NCBI RefSeq assembly: GCF_030530745.1
Contig: NZ_JAUMUI010000020.1
Location: forward strand, 1-32,903
DNA length: 32,903 nt
Direction: 5' to 3'
Source of the DNA: Neisseria sp.
Lineage (GTDB): Bacteria; Pseudomonadota; Gammaproteobacteria; Burkholderiales; Neisseriaceae
Shown here piece after piece: positions 6,976 to 14,414 of the stretch (position 1 is the stretch's first letter; every line of letters begins with the position of its first letter). Position numbers and translations under genes: made by a program. Under the pieces are notes generated by a model. The model was not told the DNA's origin and did not search any database. It worked only from the letters and a program-made list of their open reading frames with translations.

Positions 6976-8136
6976 TTATTTGTTGGCTTTCAAACCCTGC
7001 CACAGGCGCACGCTCAGTTTGACGGCGTCGGCCGACTTGGGCAGCACCACGAAGCTCTTGGCTTTCACTTCTTCGCCGGGGAAGATGGAGTTGTCGTCGG
7101 AATATTGTTTTTCCATCAGTTCGCGCGCCGGTTTGCTGGCGGGGGCGTAGGTAACGAAGTTGCCGTTTTGCGCCGCCGCTTTCGGGTCGAGCGAGTGGTT
7201 GATGTATTTGTGGGCGTTCACAACGTTTTGCGCGTCTTTCGGAATCATAAACGAATCGATCCATATGCCCACGCCGGTTTTCGGGGTGAGCACTTCAATG
7301 TTCACGCCGTTTTTCGCGTCTTTGGCGCGGTTTTTGGCAATGTTGAGGTCGCCGCCGTAGCCCACGGATACACACAGGTTGCCGGCCGCCATATCGTCGA
7401 TATAGCCGGAGGAGCTGAAGCGTTTAACGTCGGGGCGCACTTTTTTCATCAGCTCGATTGCGGCTTTCAAGTCGTCGGCGTTTTCGCTGTTCGGGTCTTT
7501 GCCCAGATAGTTCAGTGCCAGCGGAATCTGCTCGGTGGGGCTGTCGAAGAAGCTGATGCCGCACGATTTCAGTTTGGCGGTATATTCGGGGTTGAACACC
7601 AAATCCCATTCGTTGGCGGGCAGCCGGTCGGTGCCGAGCGCTTTTTTCACTTGGTCTTTGTTGACGGCCAGCGTGTTGATGCCCCAGAAGTAGGGCACGG
7701 CGTATTTGTTGCCGGGATCGACTTTATCCATCATCGCCATCAGGTCGGGATCGAGGTTGACATAGTTGGGAATCAGGTTTTTGTCGATTTCCTGATAGGC
7801 GCCGGCTTTAATCTGGCGGCCCACGTTGGCAATAGAGGGGGCGACCAAATCGTAACCCGATCTGCCGGTCAACACCTTGGCTTCAAGCGTTTCGTTGCTG
7901 TCGTAATAGTCGTAGCGCACTTTTACGCCGTTGGCTTTTTCAAATTCGGTAACGGTGGCAGGATCGACATAGTCCGACCAGTTGTAGATGTTTAGTTTGG
8001 CCGTGCCTGCGGCAGAAGCCTGCTGCGCGCCGCCCGCCGGTGTGTCGCCCGCCTGTTGGGTGCCGGAGCCGCCCGATCCGCCGCAGGCGGCCAGAAACAG
8101 GCTTGCCAGCGCAGAAAACAATAAAGTTTTTTTCAT
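6976..8136 (-). CDS. potD: PotD/PotF-type polyamine-binding lipoprotein
   Basis: Substrate-binding component of a spermidine/putrescine ABC importer, predicted to be lipid-anchored on the periplasmic side. The 386-residue product has a lipoprotein signal peptide with LFLAAC (C18), a Gly/Ser/Ala-rich linker to about residue 45, then the type-2 periplasmic binding fold: NIYNWSDYVDP, EAKVLTGRSGYDLVAPS, VPYFWGINTLAVNK and GVGIWIDSFMIPKDAQN. These are PotD/PotF hallmarks. The start at 8136 is selected because AAGGATAAC precedes it and it begins the signal peptide. No potABC genes are adjacent, so the permease must be elsewhere; Neisseria genomes often carry scattered potD paralogues. The leader has a terminator-like hairpin (8150-8175). 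Confidence 0.92.
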   Translation of the reverse strand: MKKTLLFSALASLFLAACGGSGGSGTQQAGDTPAGGAQQASAAGTAKLNIYNWSDYVDPATVTEFEKANGVKVRYDYYDSNETLEAKVLTGRSGYDLVAPSIANVGRQIKAGAYQEIDKNLIPNYVNLDPDLMAMMDKVDPGNKYAVPYFWGINTLAVNKDQVKKALGTDRLPANEWDLVFNPEYTAKLKSCGISFFDSPTEQIPLALNYLGKDPNSENADDLKAAIELMKKVRPDVKRFSSSGYIDDMAAGNLCVSVGYGGDLNIAKNRAKDAKNGVNIEVLTPKTGVGIWIDSFMIPKDAQNVVNAHKYINHSLDPKAAAQNGNFVTYAPASKPARELMEKQYSDDNSIFPGEEVKAKSFVVLPKSADAVKLSVRLWQGLKANK

Positions 8137-8149
8137 CTTGTTATCCTTC

Positions 8150-8175
8150 AAAAAAACGTACCGTTTGCGCGGTAC
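8150..8175 (-). promoter_or_regulatory. Terminator-like hairpin in the potD leader
   Basis: On the minus strand GTACCG-CGCAAA-CGGTAC is followed by G and seven T, ending 13 bases upstream of the potD start codon. It has the form of an intrinsic terminator inside the 5' untranslated region, so premature termination or masking of the nearby ribosome site is possible. No ligand-binding domain is recognised. Confidence 0.5.
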
Positions 8176-8450
8176 AAAAAAATAGAGAAATATGTAAAAC
8201 GGCATATTGCCGGATACAGCGGGCACCGGCGGGCCGGCGTAGTGCGGATTAAACGGCAAAAGCCTTTCTGATGCAATACCTTAGCGCGTAAAAACCAACA
8301 TTTTTTAACATTTTCCAGATAGGCGTTTCATCATAAACAAAAAATTTTTTCACACAGTGCCGCAGCCGCCGCGCTCACCGTGGCGGATTTGTCAAAGCCC
8401 CTGCATTTATGGGAAAATCATCCGATTGGATTTTATGCAAAGGGCGAATG

Positions 8451-8969
8451 ATGCTCGACCGTGAAGGATATCGCCCCAACGTCGGTATTATCTTAACCAA
8501 CGACCGCAACGAGGTTTTCTGGGGCAAGAGGGTGCGCGAACATTCGTGGCAGTTTCCTCAAGGCGGAATCAAGCCCGGGGAGAGCCCGGAAACCGCAATG
8601 TACCGCGAACTTCTGGAAGAAGTGGGCCTGCTGCCGCATCATGTGAAAATTCTGGGCCGTACGCGCGACTGGCTGCGCTACGACGTGCCTTCGCATTGGG
8701 TGCGCCGCGAATGGCGGGGCTCTTACCGCGGCCAAAAGCAGATATGGTATCTGCTGCGCCTTATCGGCCGCGAAAGCGACGTTCACCTGCGCGCCACCAG
8801 CCACCCCGAGTTCGACGGCTGGCGCTGGCACCAGTATTGGGCGCCGATAGATGAGGTAATCGATTTCAAACGGGATGTGTATGAGGGTGCGCTAAGCGAG
8901 CTGTCGCGCTTTCTCCGCGGTTTGGAAACCTTGGAAGAGTTCAACCGCAGGCAGCCGCAAGAGCGCTGA
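8451..8969 (+). CDS. rppH: RNA pyrophosphohydrolase RppH
   Basis: Nudix hydrolase that removes pyrophosphate from the 5' end of RNA and so starts 5'-dependent mRNA decay. The 172-residue protein begins [14 protein letters not shown], has the full Nudix box at residues 39-61 ([12 protein letters not shown], then RELLEEVGL) and the family-typical [19 protein letters not shown] and WRWHQYWAP blocks. AGGG sits about 8 bases before the ATG at 8451; the neighbouring ATG at 8448 is nearly as good, and a longer frame from 8409 is not supported by conservation. Transcribed alone, divergent from potD. Confidence 0.95.
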   Translation: MLDREGYRPNVGIILTNDRNEVFWGKRVREHSWQFPQGGIKPGESPETAMYRELLEEVGLLPHHVKILGRTRDWLRYDVPSHWVRREWRGSYRGQKQIWYLLRLIGRESDVHLRATSHPEFDGWRWHQYWAPIDEVIDFKRDVYEGALSELSRFLRGLETLEEFNRRQPQER

Positions 8970-8991
8970 GCGCGCCTGTTTAATCACGCTT

Positions 8992-9045
8992 CAGGCTGTC
9001 TGAAATGTCCTGTACGGCGAAACCGGCAGGTTTTCAGACGGCCTG
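8992..9045 (+). terminator. Imperfect DUS-pair hairpin after rppH
   Basis: CAGGCTGTCTGAAA (a DUS with one changed base) pairs with TTTTCAGACGGCCTG about 25 bases later, beginning 22 bases beyond the rppH stop. One arm is degenerate, so this is a weaker copy of the usual inverted-DUS terminator. Confidence 0.6.
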
Positions 9046-9186
9046 TTTCATCAAGTTTTCTTTTCGGTTGAGACTCCGCCATTTATGGCGGTAGAATTTG
9101 GGTTTATCGGGTAGGAGTGTAACCCCTTTCCAATCAGGGCAACACGTAGGGCGGCGCTTTATGTGTCGTCCTGTGTGTTGAAACAT
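9043..9186 (-). repeat. 144-bp dispersed repeat, copy A
   Basis: Read on the minus strand from 9186, this matches the stretch 27245-27389 with about 85% identity by eye and no obvious large gap. It begins ATGTTTCAACACACAGGACG and includes a hairpin (CAACACACAGGACG pairing with CGCCCTACGTGTTG, imperfect). Both copies have an open frame reading [18 protein letters not shown] and KPKF; this copy stays open to about 9034, the other stops after 35 codons. It is probably a repeat whose translation is fortuitous, though the frame conservation is noted under findings. Confidence 0.75.
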
Positions 9187-9253
9187 ACAGGCAGGTTTTT
9201 TCTGAAAAATAAGGCCGTCTGAAAGAAGGCGGAACACCGAGGATGCAGACACC

Positions 9254-9706
9254 ATGTATGACCACGTGCAGTTCCACACCGACGAAAACTACCCCGCCGG
9301 CCTGCCGCCGGAAAATGCGGCCACCCATATCGGCATGTATTGGGCGTGGGCGGCATCCCAGCGCCTGACCAACCCCGTTTGGCAGAGCGCGCCCGAAACC
9401 GCCGCCGATTTCGCCACCATGCTCGAAGGCGGCATCAGCGGTGCCGAATTTCTTCGCCGCCATATGGACGGCGCACTCACGCGCGACGATTTCAACGAAT
9501 TCGGCCAACGTTTCACCGATTTTTATTACGACGATGAAGAAGACGGCTACGGCGCGTTTATGGAAGACTATGTGCGCACCATGAACACCCCCGCGCTCGG
9601 CAGCTTTTATCATGTTGCCGACAACGCGGAAAACCGCGCCGCTTTGGAAGCTGTGTTTCAAGCCGCTTTTGAAGCGTGGGATGCCAGTCTGCGCGGCAAA
9701 CCCTAA
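9254..9706 (+). CDS. Conserved uncharacterised protein, 150 residues
   Basis: Predicted soluble cytoplasmic, acidic protein with no signal peptide or membrane segment. It begins MYDHVQFHTDENYPAGLPPE and THIGMYWAWAASQRL, and has an acidic centre (FYYDDEEDGYGAFMEDYV). The opening resembles a family of small bacterial proteins with MYDHxxFH and HxGMxxAW patterns (annotated as DUF7832 or similar in databases, from memory and not checked). The function is unknown; some relatives have been suggested as immunity-type proteins but nothing here shows that. Codon use matches the neighbouring genes, and a DUS lies about 35 bases upstream. It appears monocistronic, with a terminator at 9832-9863. Confidence 0.8.
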   Translation: MYDHVQFHTDENYPAGLPPENAATHIGMYWAWAASQRLTNPVWQSAPETAADFATMLEGGISGAEFLRRHMDGALTRDDFNEFGQRFTDFYYDDEEDGYGAFMEDYVRTMNTPALGSFYHVADNAENRAALEAVFQAAFEAWDASLRGKP

Positions 9707-9831
9707 GCCCCGCAGACACAACGTAACAGCGGTATTTTGAGCCGGAATCCCCCGTTCTGCGGTATTAAAGTGCCTGCAAGATGTTTAACCCTGCCGCGCT
9801 TTTTGCTTCAAAAACCGCTTTACCGGCCAAG

Positions 9832-9863
9832 CAGCCCCCGTTATCCGGGGGCTGTTTCTTTTT
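9832..9863 (+). terminator. Intrinsic terminator, convergent junction
   Basis: CAGCCCCCG-TTATC-CGGGGGCTG followed by TTTCTTTTT on the plus strand. It serves the plus-strand gene ending at 9706 and overlaps the last codons of the minus-strand ATP-grasp gene, whose stop codon lies in the loop. Confidence 0.85.
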
Positions 9864-10692
9864 GATGTATCCAATCAGCCAAGACTCCGGCAAAACGCTC
9901 TGCGGCACCCGGGGCGGTGTCCAGATACAGTGTAGGCTCGATTAGTTCGAGCTCGCCGAGCAGAAAGCGCCCTTCGGCAGGTATGCCGTCTACACGGGCA
10001 TAAACGGGAATTTCAGGCAGGGCGGATAAAGTTCGGGCGGCGGCGGCCAAAGCATAATCGGGCGGGGCGGCGGGAAAAACGGTTGCTCCATAGGCAGAAT
10101 TGGCGCGCCATTCGTTTGCAGCAGGCTGCCTGCATACGGCGTGGCTGAAACGGCCGTTGAAAAACACCAAGGAAATTTCCCCTTTATTTTCTACGGATCT
10201 GATAAAAGGCTGTAGCACTGCGCCCTGCCTATAGGGATGCAGATCGGGCAGCGGCCGGCCGGCACGGATGCGCACCACATGCCGCCCGCTTTGGCCGACG
10301 GCGGGTTTCAATACCGCTTCATGCCAGCCGTTTTGCCGCATCGTCTGCACAATAAGCCGCGCTTCTGCAGGCAGGATGGCGGTGGGAATCACGGCCGTGC
10401 CTGCTGCGGCCAAGCCGGGCAGGTAGCTTTTGTGCATATTCCAACGCATCAGGGCGGGCGGATTGGCAAAGCGGCTGCCTGCCTTTTCGGCCTCTTGCAG
10501 CCATGCCGCAAATGCCTGCGGTTCGGCGGCATAATCCCATGCGCACAGGGGCAGGACAAACGGTGCCGCCGGGCGGTTCTGCCAGATATCGGATTTTACG
10601 GAAATACCGTGCCGCTCCTGCAGCAGGCGGGCAAGTTCCTGCAGGGAAAGCGGCGGATCGGGCCAGGTGCGGCAGGTGGTAATGGTGAGCAT
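9841..10692 (-). CDS. ATP-grasp ligase-like protein (DcsG-type)
   Basis: Predicted cytoplasmic ATP-dependent carboxylate-amine ligase of 283 residues. ATP-grasp features in order: WDY (52-54), PPALMRWNMHKSYL (78-91) with K88, VLKPAVGQSGRHV (127-139) with K129 as ATP-binding Lys, QPFIRSVENKGEISLVFFNG (161-180), and metal-binding residues in YARVD (231-235) and GELELIEP (246-253). The pattern resembles D-cycloserine ligase DcsG and related RimK/glutathione-synthetase-like proteins. The substrate is unknown. It starts 7 bases after the pseudoazurin-like gene and so is very likely translated from the same message, at the end of the Fur-box operon. That places an enzyme of small-molecule or peptide ligation in a metal-import cluster. 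Confidence 0.85.
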   Translation of the reverse strand: MLTITTCRTWPDPPLSLQELARLLQERHGISVKSDIWQNRPAAPFVLPLCAWDYAAEPQAFAAWLQEAEKAGSRFANPPALMRWNMHKSYLPGLAAAGTAVIPTAILPAEARLIVQTMRQNGWHEAVLKPAVGQSGRHVVRIRAGRPLPDLHPYRQGAVLQPFIRSVENKGEISLVFFNGRFSHAVCRQPAANEWRANSAYGATVFPAAPPDYALAAAARTLSALPEIPVYARVDGIPAEGRFLLGELELIEPTLYLDTAPGAAERFAGVLADWIHQKETAPG

Positions 10693-10699
10693 AAGGCAG

Positions 10700-11134
10700 T
10701 TATTCCACCATCTGCATATATTTTTTCAGACGGCCTTTGTTTTGCATGGAGCGGTTGTCCAGCTCGTCGGCGGCAGCCTGCGCCTGCGCCTTGTTGGTTG
10801 CAGCGCCCACTTGGATGATGCCGCTCATGTTCATCATGCGGTGCGGCGGGCAGGTGTAGACATACACGCCTTCTTTGTCGAATTTGATTGTGAATTCTTG
10901 GTTTTCTTGCGATAAAAATTCTTCGGCGCCTTCAGGAACGGCTTTGCTCTGTACCCAATGTCCTTTATTCACGGGCTTGAATGTAACGGTGTCGCCGGGC
11001 TGCACTTTTAAAAAACCCGGTTCGAACACCATGCCGCCGTCTTGGCCGTTGTCGAGCATTTTGACCTCGTGCGTGGTGTCCGGTGTGCAGCCTGCGGCGG
11101 TCAGAAGCAAGAGTAGGAGGTATTTTCTCATCAT
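10700..11134 (-). CDS. Pseudoazurin-like cupredoxin lipoprotein
   Basis: Predicted blue-copper electron-transfer protein anchored by lipid in the periplasm or outer membrane. The signal peptide ends in a lipobox (LTAAGC, C16). The cupredoxin domain spans about residues 20-110 and type-1 copper ligands are all present: H59 (GHW), C95 and H98 (TCPPH) and M103 (five residues after H98), the spacing of pseudoazurin. After the domain come about 35 residues rich in Ala, Gln and Lys, ending in KKYMQMVE, with a DUS embedded in the DNA at 10726-10736. Start at either of two adjacent ATGs, preceded by AAAGG. It lies 45 bases after the ABC ATPase gene and overlaps no gene. Partner enzyme unknown. Confidence 0.88.
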   Translation of the reverse strand: MMRKYLLLLLLTAAGCTPDTTHEVKMLDNGQDGGMVFEPGFLKVQPGDTVTFKPVNKGHWVQSKAVPEGAEEFLSQENQEFTIKFDKEGVYVYTCPPHRMMNMSGIIQVGAATNKAQAQAAADELDNRSMQNKGRLKKYMQMVE

Positions 11135-11179
11135 TATGCCTTTCTTTCTGCATTGTAATATCGGGCGGGCAAACGGGTT

Positions 11180-11947
11180 TCAGACGGCCTCCCGAACGGG
11201 ACGGATAACGGGGGCACCCCTGCTGTCGTAGAGCAGTTCCACATTCACACGGTAGAGGCGGCTCAAGGTTTCTGCCTGCAATACTTCGGCAGGTGCGCCC
11301 TGCCCCTGAACTTTGCCGTTGCCCAAAAGAATCAGGCCGTCTGAAAATTGGGCGGCCAGGCTTAAATCGTGCAATACCATCAGCGTAATCAGGCCTTTTT
11401 CGCGGGTGTGGCGGCATACATGTTCGAGCAGGTTGAGCTGGTGGTACATATCGAGCGCGCTCACCGGTTCGTCGAGCATCAGGATTTCGGGGTTGCGCAT
11501 CAAAACCTGGGCAAACATCACCAATTGGCGCTGGCCGCCGCTCAGGCGCATCACGTCGCGGTGGGCGAGGCGGGCGATGCCCAGCCGCTGCATGATTCCG
11601 GCAGCCTCCGCTATCAGTTCGTCGCCGATGTGCATATGCAGCGCGTCCGTGCGGCCGAGCAGCACCACCTCAAGCGCGGTCAGCGAGGCTTCGACGGCGG
11701 TGTCCTGCGGCATGTAGCCGATGCGTTTGCGCCAGCCCGATACGCGCGTTCTGTTTAAAACCTCGCTGCCGTAGCTGATACGGCCGCCGTAGGGGATGTC
11801 GCCGAACACGGTTTTAAGCAGCGACGATTTGCCGGCACCGTTGGGGCCGAGCACGGTATAGACTCTGCCCTGCTCCAGCGTGAGGTTGATGCGGTCGGCC
11901 ACGGTGGCTGTGCCGCGCTTGACGGTGAGGTTTGCCAGTTTCAGCAT
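11180..11947 (-). CDS. FecE/FepC-type ABC transporter ATPase
   Basis: Cytoplasmic ATP-binding subunit of an iron-chelate, heme or cobalamin-type importer. All motifs are present: Walker A GPNGAGKSS, Q-loop MPQD, signature LSGGQRQ, Walker B ILMLDEP, D-loop SALD and H-loop LHD. The 255-residue size is normal. The start at 11947 (MLKLANLTVKRG) matches the family; a longer frame begins inside the preceding gene. It begins 13 bases after the stop of the binding-protein gene. Three components of one importer (permease, binding protein, ATPase) are thus contiguous. A DUS lies inside the gene (11333-11344). Confidence 0.95.
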   Translation of the reverse strand: MLKLANLTVKRGTATVADRINLTLEQGRVYTVLGPNGAGKSSLLKTVFGDIPYGGRISYGSEVLNRTRVSGWRKRIGYMPQDTAVEASLTALEVVLLGRTDALHMHIGDELIAEAAGIMQRLGIARLAHRDVMRLSGGQRQLVMFAQVLMRNPEILMLDEPVSALDMYHQLNLLEHVCRHTREKGLITLMVLHDLSLAAQFSDGLILLGNGKVQGQGAPAEVLQAETLSRLYRVNVELLYDSRGAPVIRPVREAV

Positions 11948-11960
11948 GTTCGGGCGGCCT

Positions 11961-13181
11961 TTAAAACCATCCGGCAAACCAAGCCTTCACCCGCTCCAGC
12001 CATGTTTTCCACCAGCTGTCAGGAGAGGCGGCCGCTTGTGTTTGTGCCGCACCGTTGCCGGGGCATTCTGCGGGCGTTTCGCAGCCCAAGCGGATGAAAA
12101 ACGTGCCTTTAGGGGTAACGGGCAGGTATTTGCGGTGAAAGTCGAGGTAGTTTTTTTCGGGATCGATGTCGGCAAAGGCATCAGGGTAGAGGGCTTTGGC
12201 GATAAATTGTGCAGAGGCTAAGTCGGAAAGCGAGCGCGAGGCGGTGTGGTAGATGCCGTAGACGCGCCGGTTTTTTACGGCAGGCAGATCCTGCCAGCCT
12301 GCACGGCGGGTGAAGCCTGCCAGCCGCCGCCCGGCCTCTTCGGCCTCTACACCGATGCCCATTGCCATCGCTTCGGGTTGTTCCAGCCCTGTTTCGGTTC
12401 CGGAAATAACCACTACATCGGGCTTGGCGGCCAGAACCTGTTCGGGGTTGGCCGGCCCCCAGTCTTTGACAAACGGCGCGGCGATATTGTTTCCTCCTGC
12501 CATTGCGGCAATCGCGCCCCACATGTTGCTGCCGAACGTGTAGCTGTGTTCGGCCGGTCCTTTGTCGCCGAATTCGATGTAGATTTTCGGTTTGGCCTGT
12601 TTGGCGGCGGCCACGCGTTTTTCAATATCGGCAATGCCCTGTGCGTATTCGCCGGCTACTGCTTCGGCGCGTTCGGGCGTGCCTGCGATTTCTCCGAAGA
12701 GCTTGGTGCTGGCGGTGTGGCGTTCAACCGTTTGCGCGTTGAAGTCAACCACCAGCACGGGGATGCCTGCCTGATCGAAGCGCGGCATTTCGCCGGCTAG
12801 GGTTTCATATTGCCAATCGGCCAAAACCACCACGTCGGGCTTCATCGCCAGCGTTTTTTCAAACGAAAACGTGCCGGTGTTGATGTTGCCGATGTCGCCG
12901 ATATTTTGCAGCGAGGGGATTTTTTCACGGTAAAGCGTCCAGCTTCCCGGGTTGAATTTTTCCCAAAATTCGCGCGAAATGCCGACTACGTTTTTGAAGT
13001 TTTCTGCACCGGTTGCGGCGATGTAGTCGGGGTAGTAAAAGCCCAGTACTACGCGTTTGGCGGGCACGTCGAGTTTCACTTCGCGGCCGCGCACGTCGGT
13101 GAGGGTTTTTATTCCGGCATGGGCGGAAAATGCGGCAGCAAGCAGCACGGCGGCGGCAAAAAATTTGAGTGCGGTTTTCAT
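11961..13181 (-). CDS. Periplasmic metal/chelate-binding protein 1 (FecB/TroA fold)
   Basis: Substrate-binding protein of the ABC importer, 406 residues, type-III periplasmic fold (Peripla_BP_2). A cleavable Sec signal peptide (AAAFSAHA before GIK) is followed by the first lobe with TDVRGREVKLDVPAKRVV, FYYPDY and VVLADWQYETL, and a second lobe with IYIEFGDKGPAEHSYTFG, NPEQVLAAKPDVVVISG and a NRRVYGIYHTASRS strand. There is no lipobox. The C-terminus has a Cys pair (GCETPAEC) and a terminal aromatic, basic stretch (SWWKTWLERVKAWFAGWF), which may be an amphipathic helix holding the protein to the membrane. It is a paralogue of the protein at 14415. RBS AAGGAAATCACC precedes 13181. The ligand (heme, siderophore, nickel or another metal) cannot be inferred with confidence. 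Confidence 0.9.
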   Translation of the reverse strand: MKTALKFFAAAVLLAAAFSAHAGIKTLTDVRGREVKLDVPAKRVVLGFYYPDYIAATGAENFKNVVGISREFWEKFNPGSWTLYREKIPSLQNIGDIGNINTGTFSFEKTLAMKPDVVVLADWQYETLAGEMPRFDQAGIPVLVVDFNAQTVERHTASTKLFGEIAGTPERAEAVAGEYAQGIADIEKRVAAAKQAKPKIYIEFGDKGPAEHSYTFGSNMWGAIAAMAGGNNIAAPFVKDWGPANPEQVLAAKPDVVVISGTETGLEQPEAMAMGIGVEAEEAGRRLAGFTRRAGWQDLPAVKNRRVYGIYHTASRSLSDLASAQFIAKALYPDAFADIDPEKNYLDFHRKYLPVTPKGTFFIRLGCETPAECPGNGAAQTQAAASPDSWWKTWLERVKAWFAGWF

Positions 13182-13200
13182 GGTGATTTCCTTATTAAGG

Positions 13201-13254
13201 TTTTCAGACGGCCTTGCAGGGTCAATTACCGACAGCCCTCGGGCCGTCTGAAAA
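13201..13254 (-). terminator. Inverted DUS pair inside the operon
   Basis: TTTTCAGACGGCC (13201-13213) and GGCCGTCTGAAAA (13242-13254) form a 13-bp stem with a 28-base loop between the permease stop and the binding-protein-1 start. It looks like other terminators in this window but sits within an otherwise continuous gene row, so partial termination is possible. Confidence 0.6.
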
Positions 13255-13261
13255 CAGGGTT

Positions 13262-14317
13262 TTATTTTTTGGTCAGTACAATCCAAAAGAAAAACGGCAC
13301 GCCTACAAACGAGGTAACGATGCCCACGGGGAAAAGCGCGCCGGGGATAATTACTTTGGAGAGCACTGAGGCCACCGACAAAAACGCCGCTCCTGCCAGC
13401 ATGGATCCCGGCAGGAAAAAACGCTGGTCTTCGCCGAGCAGGAGCCGCGCCACATGCGGTGCCACCAGCCCGATAAAGCCGATGATGCCCACGAAACTGA
13501 TAGCCGTTGCCGTCATCACCGCCACCAGCACCAGCGTTTGGATGCGCAGCCGCTGCAGGTTGATGCCCAGGCCGGCGGCGCGCTCCTCACCCAGCCGCAG
13601 GGCGGTGAGTTTCCATACGTCTTTGGCCAGCAGCGACACGCATACCGCCGTTACCGCCGTGGTTACAGCCAGTGTTTCCCAAGTGGCTTTGGTGAGGCTG
13701 CCGAACAGCCAGAACATAATCTGCTGTGAGATTTCCGGTGCGGAAACAAACTGAATCAGCGAGAGCAGCGATTGGAACAGAAACAGCAGGGCAATCCCCA
13801 CCAGCACCAGCATGGCTGAATTGAAACGGCGCATCGAGGCAAAAAGAAACAGCACCGCCGAAGCCAGCATGGTCATGGCAAACGCCCCGACGGGCACGGT
13901 CAGGGCGGCAGGCAGGCCGAAACCGCCGAATGCGATCACCACCGATGCCCCCAACCCTGCCGCCGCCGCCAGACCCAGCGTATAAGGGCTTGCCATGGGA
14001 TTGTTGAGCAGCGTTTGGATTTCCGCACCGCCCACACCCAGCGCAGCCCCCACCACCAGCGCCATCAGTGCCATCGGCAGGCGCAGGTCGTAAACGATAA
14101 CCTTGCTCATGGCATCGGCGCTTTCCATATTCAGCAGCGATTTCACCACTTCGGAAACCGGCAGCATAGACGGACCGGTGGCAATGTCGAACACCAGTCC
14201 GGCAAGGCTGACCGTTAGAAAAAAAGCCACAACCAGCCAGCGTTTGCGCTCGAGGGCGCGCTGGCTTTTTACAATGTCGGCAACGGCGGACTGCGTGTCT
14301 GAGGCGGAATTTGTCAT
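13262..14317 (-). CDS. FecCD-family ABC transporter permease
   Basis: Inner-membrane channel subunit of the iron-chelate/vitamin-B12 type, 351 residues with about ten predicted hydrophobic segments. Recognisable family motifs are the DLRLPMALMALVVGAALGVGG stretch (a typical LRLPR variant), PLASPYTLGL-like NNPMASPYTLGLAAAAGLGAS, GEERAAGLGI (cytoplasmic loop contacting the ATPase) and GFIGLVAPHVARLL. The start at 14317 gives MTNSASDTQ; the in-frame TTG at 14338 is less likely. A DUS-containing gap of about 80 bases separates it from binding protein 1 and about 97 bases from binding protein 2. Only one permease gene is present, so it should act as a homodimer. Confidence 0.95.
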   Translation of the reverse strand: MTNSASDTQSAVADIVKSQRALERKRWLVVAFFLTVSLAGLVFDIATGPSMLPVSEVVKSLLNMESADAMSKVIVYDLRLPMALMALVVGAALGVGGAEIQTLLNNPMASPYTLGLAAAAGLGASVVIAFGGFGLPAALTVPVGAFAMTMLASAVLFLFASMRRFNSAMLVLVGIALLFLFQSLLSLIQFVSAPEISQQIMFWLFGSLTKATWETLAVTTAVTAVCVSLLAKDVWKLTALRLGEERAAGLGINLQRLRIQTLVLVAVMTATAISFVGIIGFIGLVAPHVARLLLGEDQRFFLPGSMLAGAAFLSVASVLSKVIIPGALFPVGIVTSFVGVPFFFWIVLTKK

Positions 14318-14380
14318 CGGTTTGTGTGTGCGGAACAATCGGCAGGGATAGGAAATGGGGTTTCAGACGGCCTTAGGCCG

Positions 14381-14400
14381 AACGGGCTTTAAAAGCCGTT
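14381..14400 (-). terminator. Short hairpin between binding protein 2 and the permease
   Basis: AACGGGCTTT faces AAAGCCGTT with one bulged base, preceded by CGGCC-TTA-GGCCG next to a DUS. It could weaken read-through from the first gene, which would leave more binding protein than permease. Confidence 0.4.
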
Positions 14401-14414
14401 TAAAACGCCTGTGT

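Noticed and set aside
7105-7995. Long plus-strand frame of 296 residues opposite potD
   Set aside because: It is antisense to a clear gene, rich in Val, Gly, His and Phe, as expected from the mirror of a Neisseria coding frame, and has no family resemblance.
11180-11947. The importer ATPase as a fetB or fbp system
   Set aside because: The gene order and binding proteins do not match the Neisseria FbpABC or FetB systems as I know them, so no such name is given.
12810-13754. 314-residue plus-strand frame opposite the importer genes
   Set aside because: Runs over the binding-protein and permease genes on the other strand, and has no plausible start or domain.
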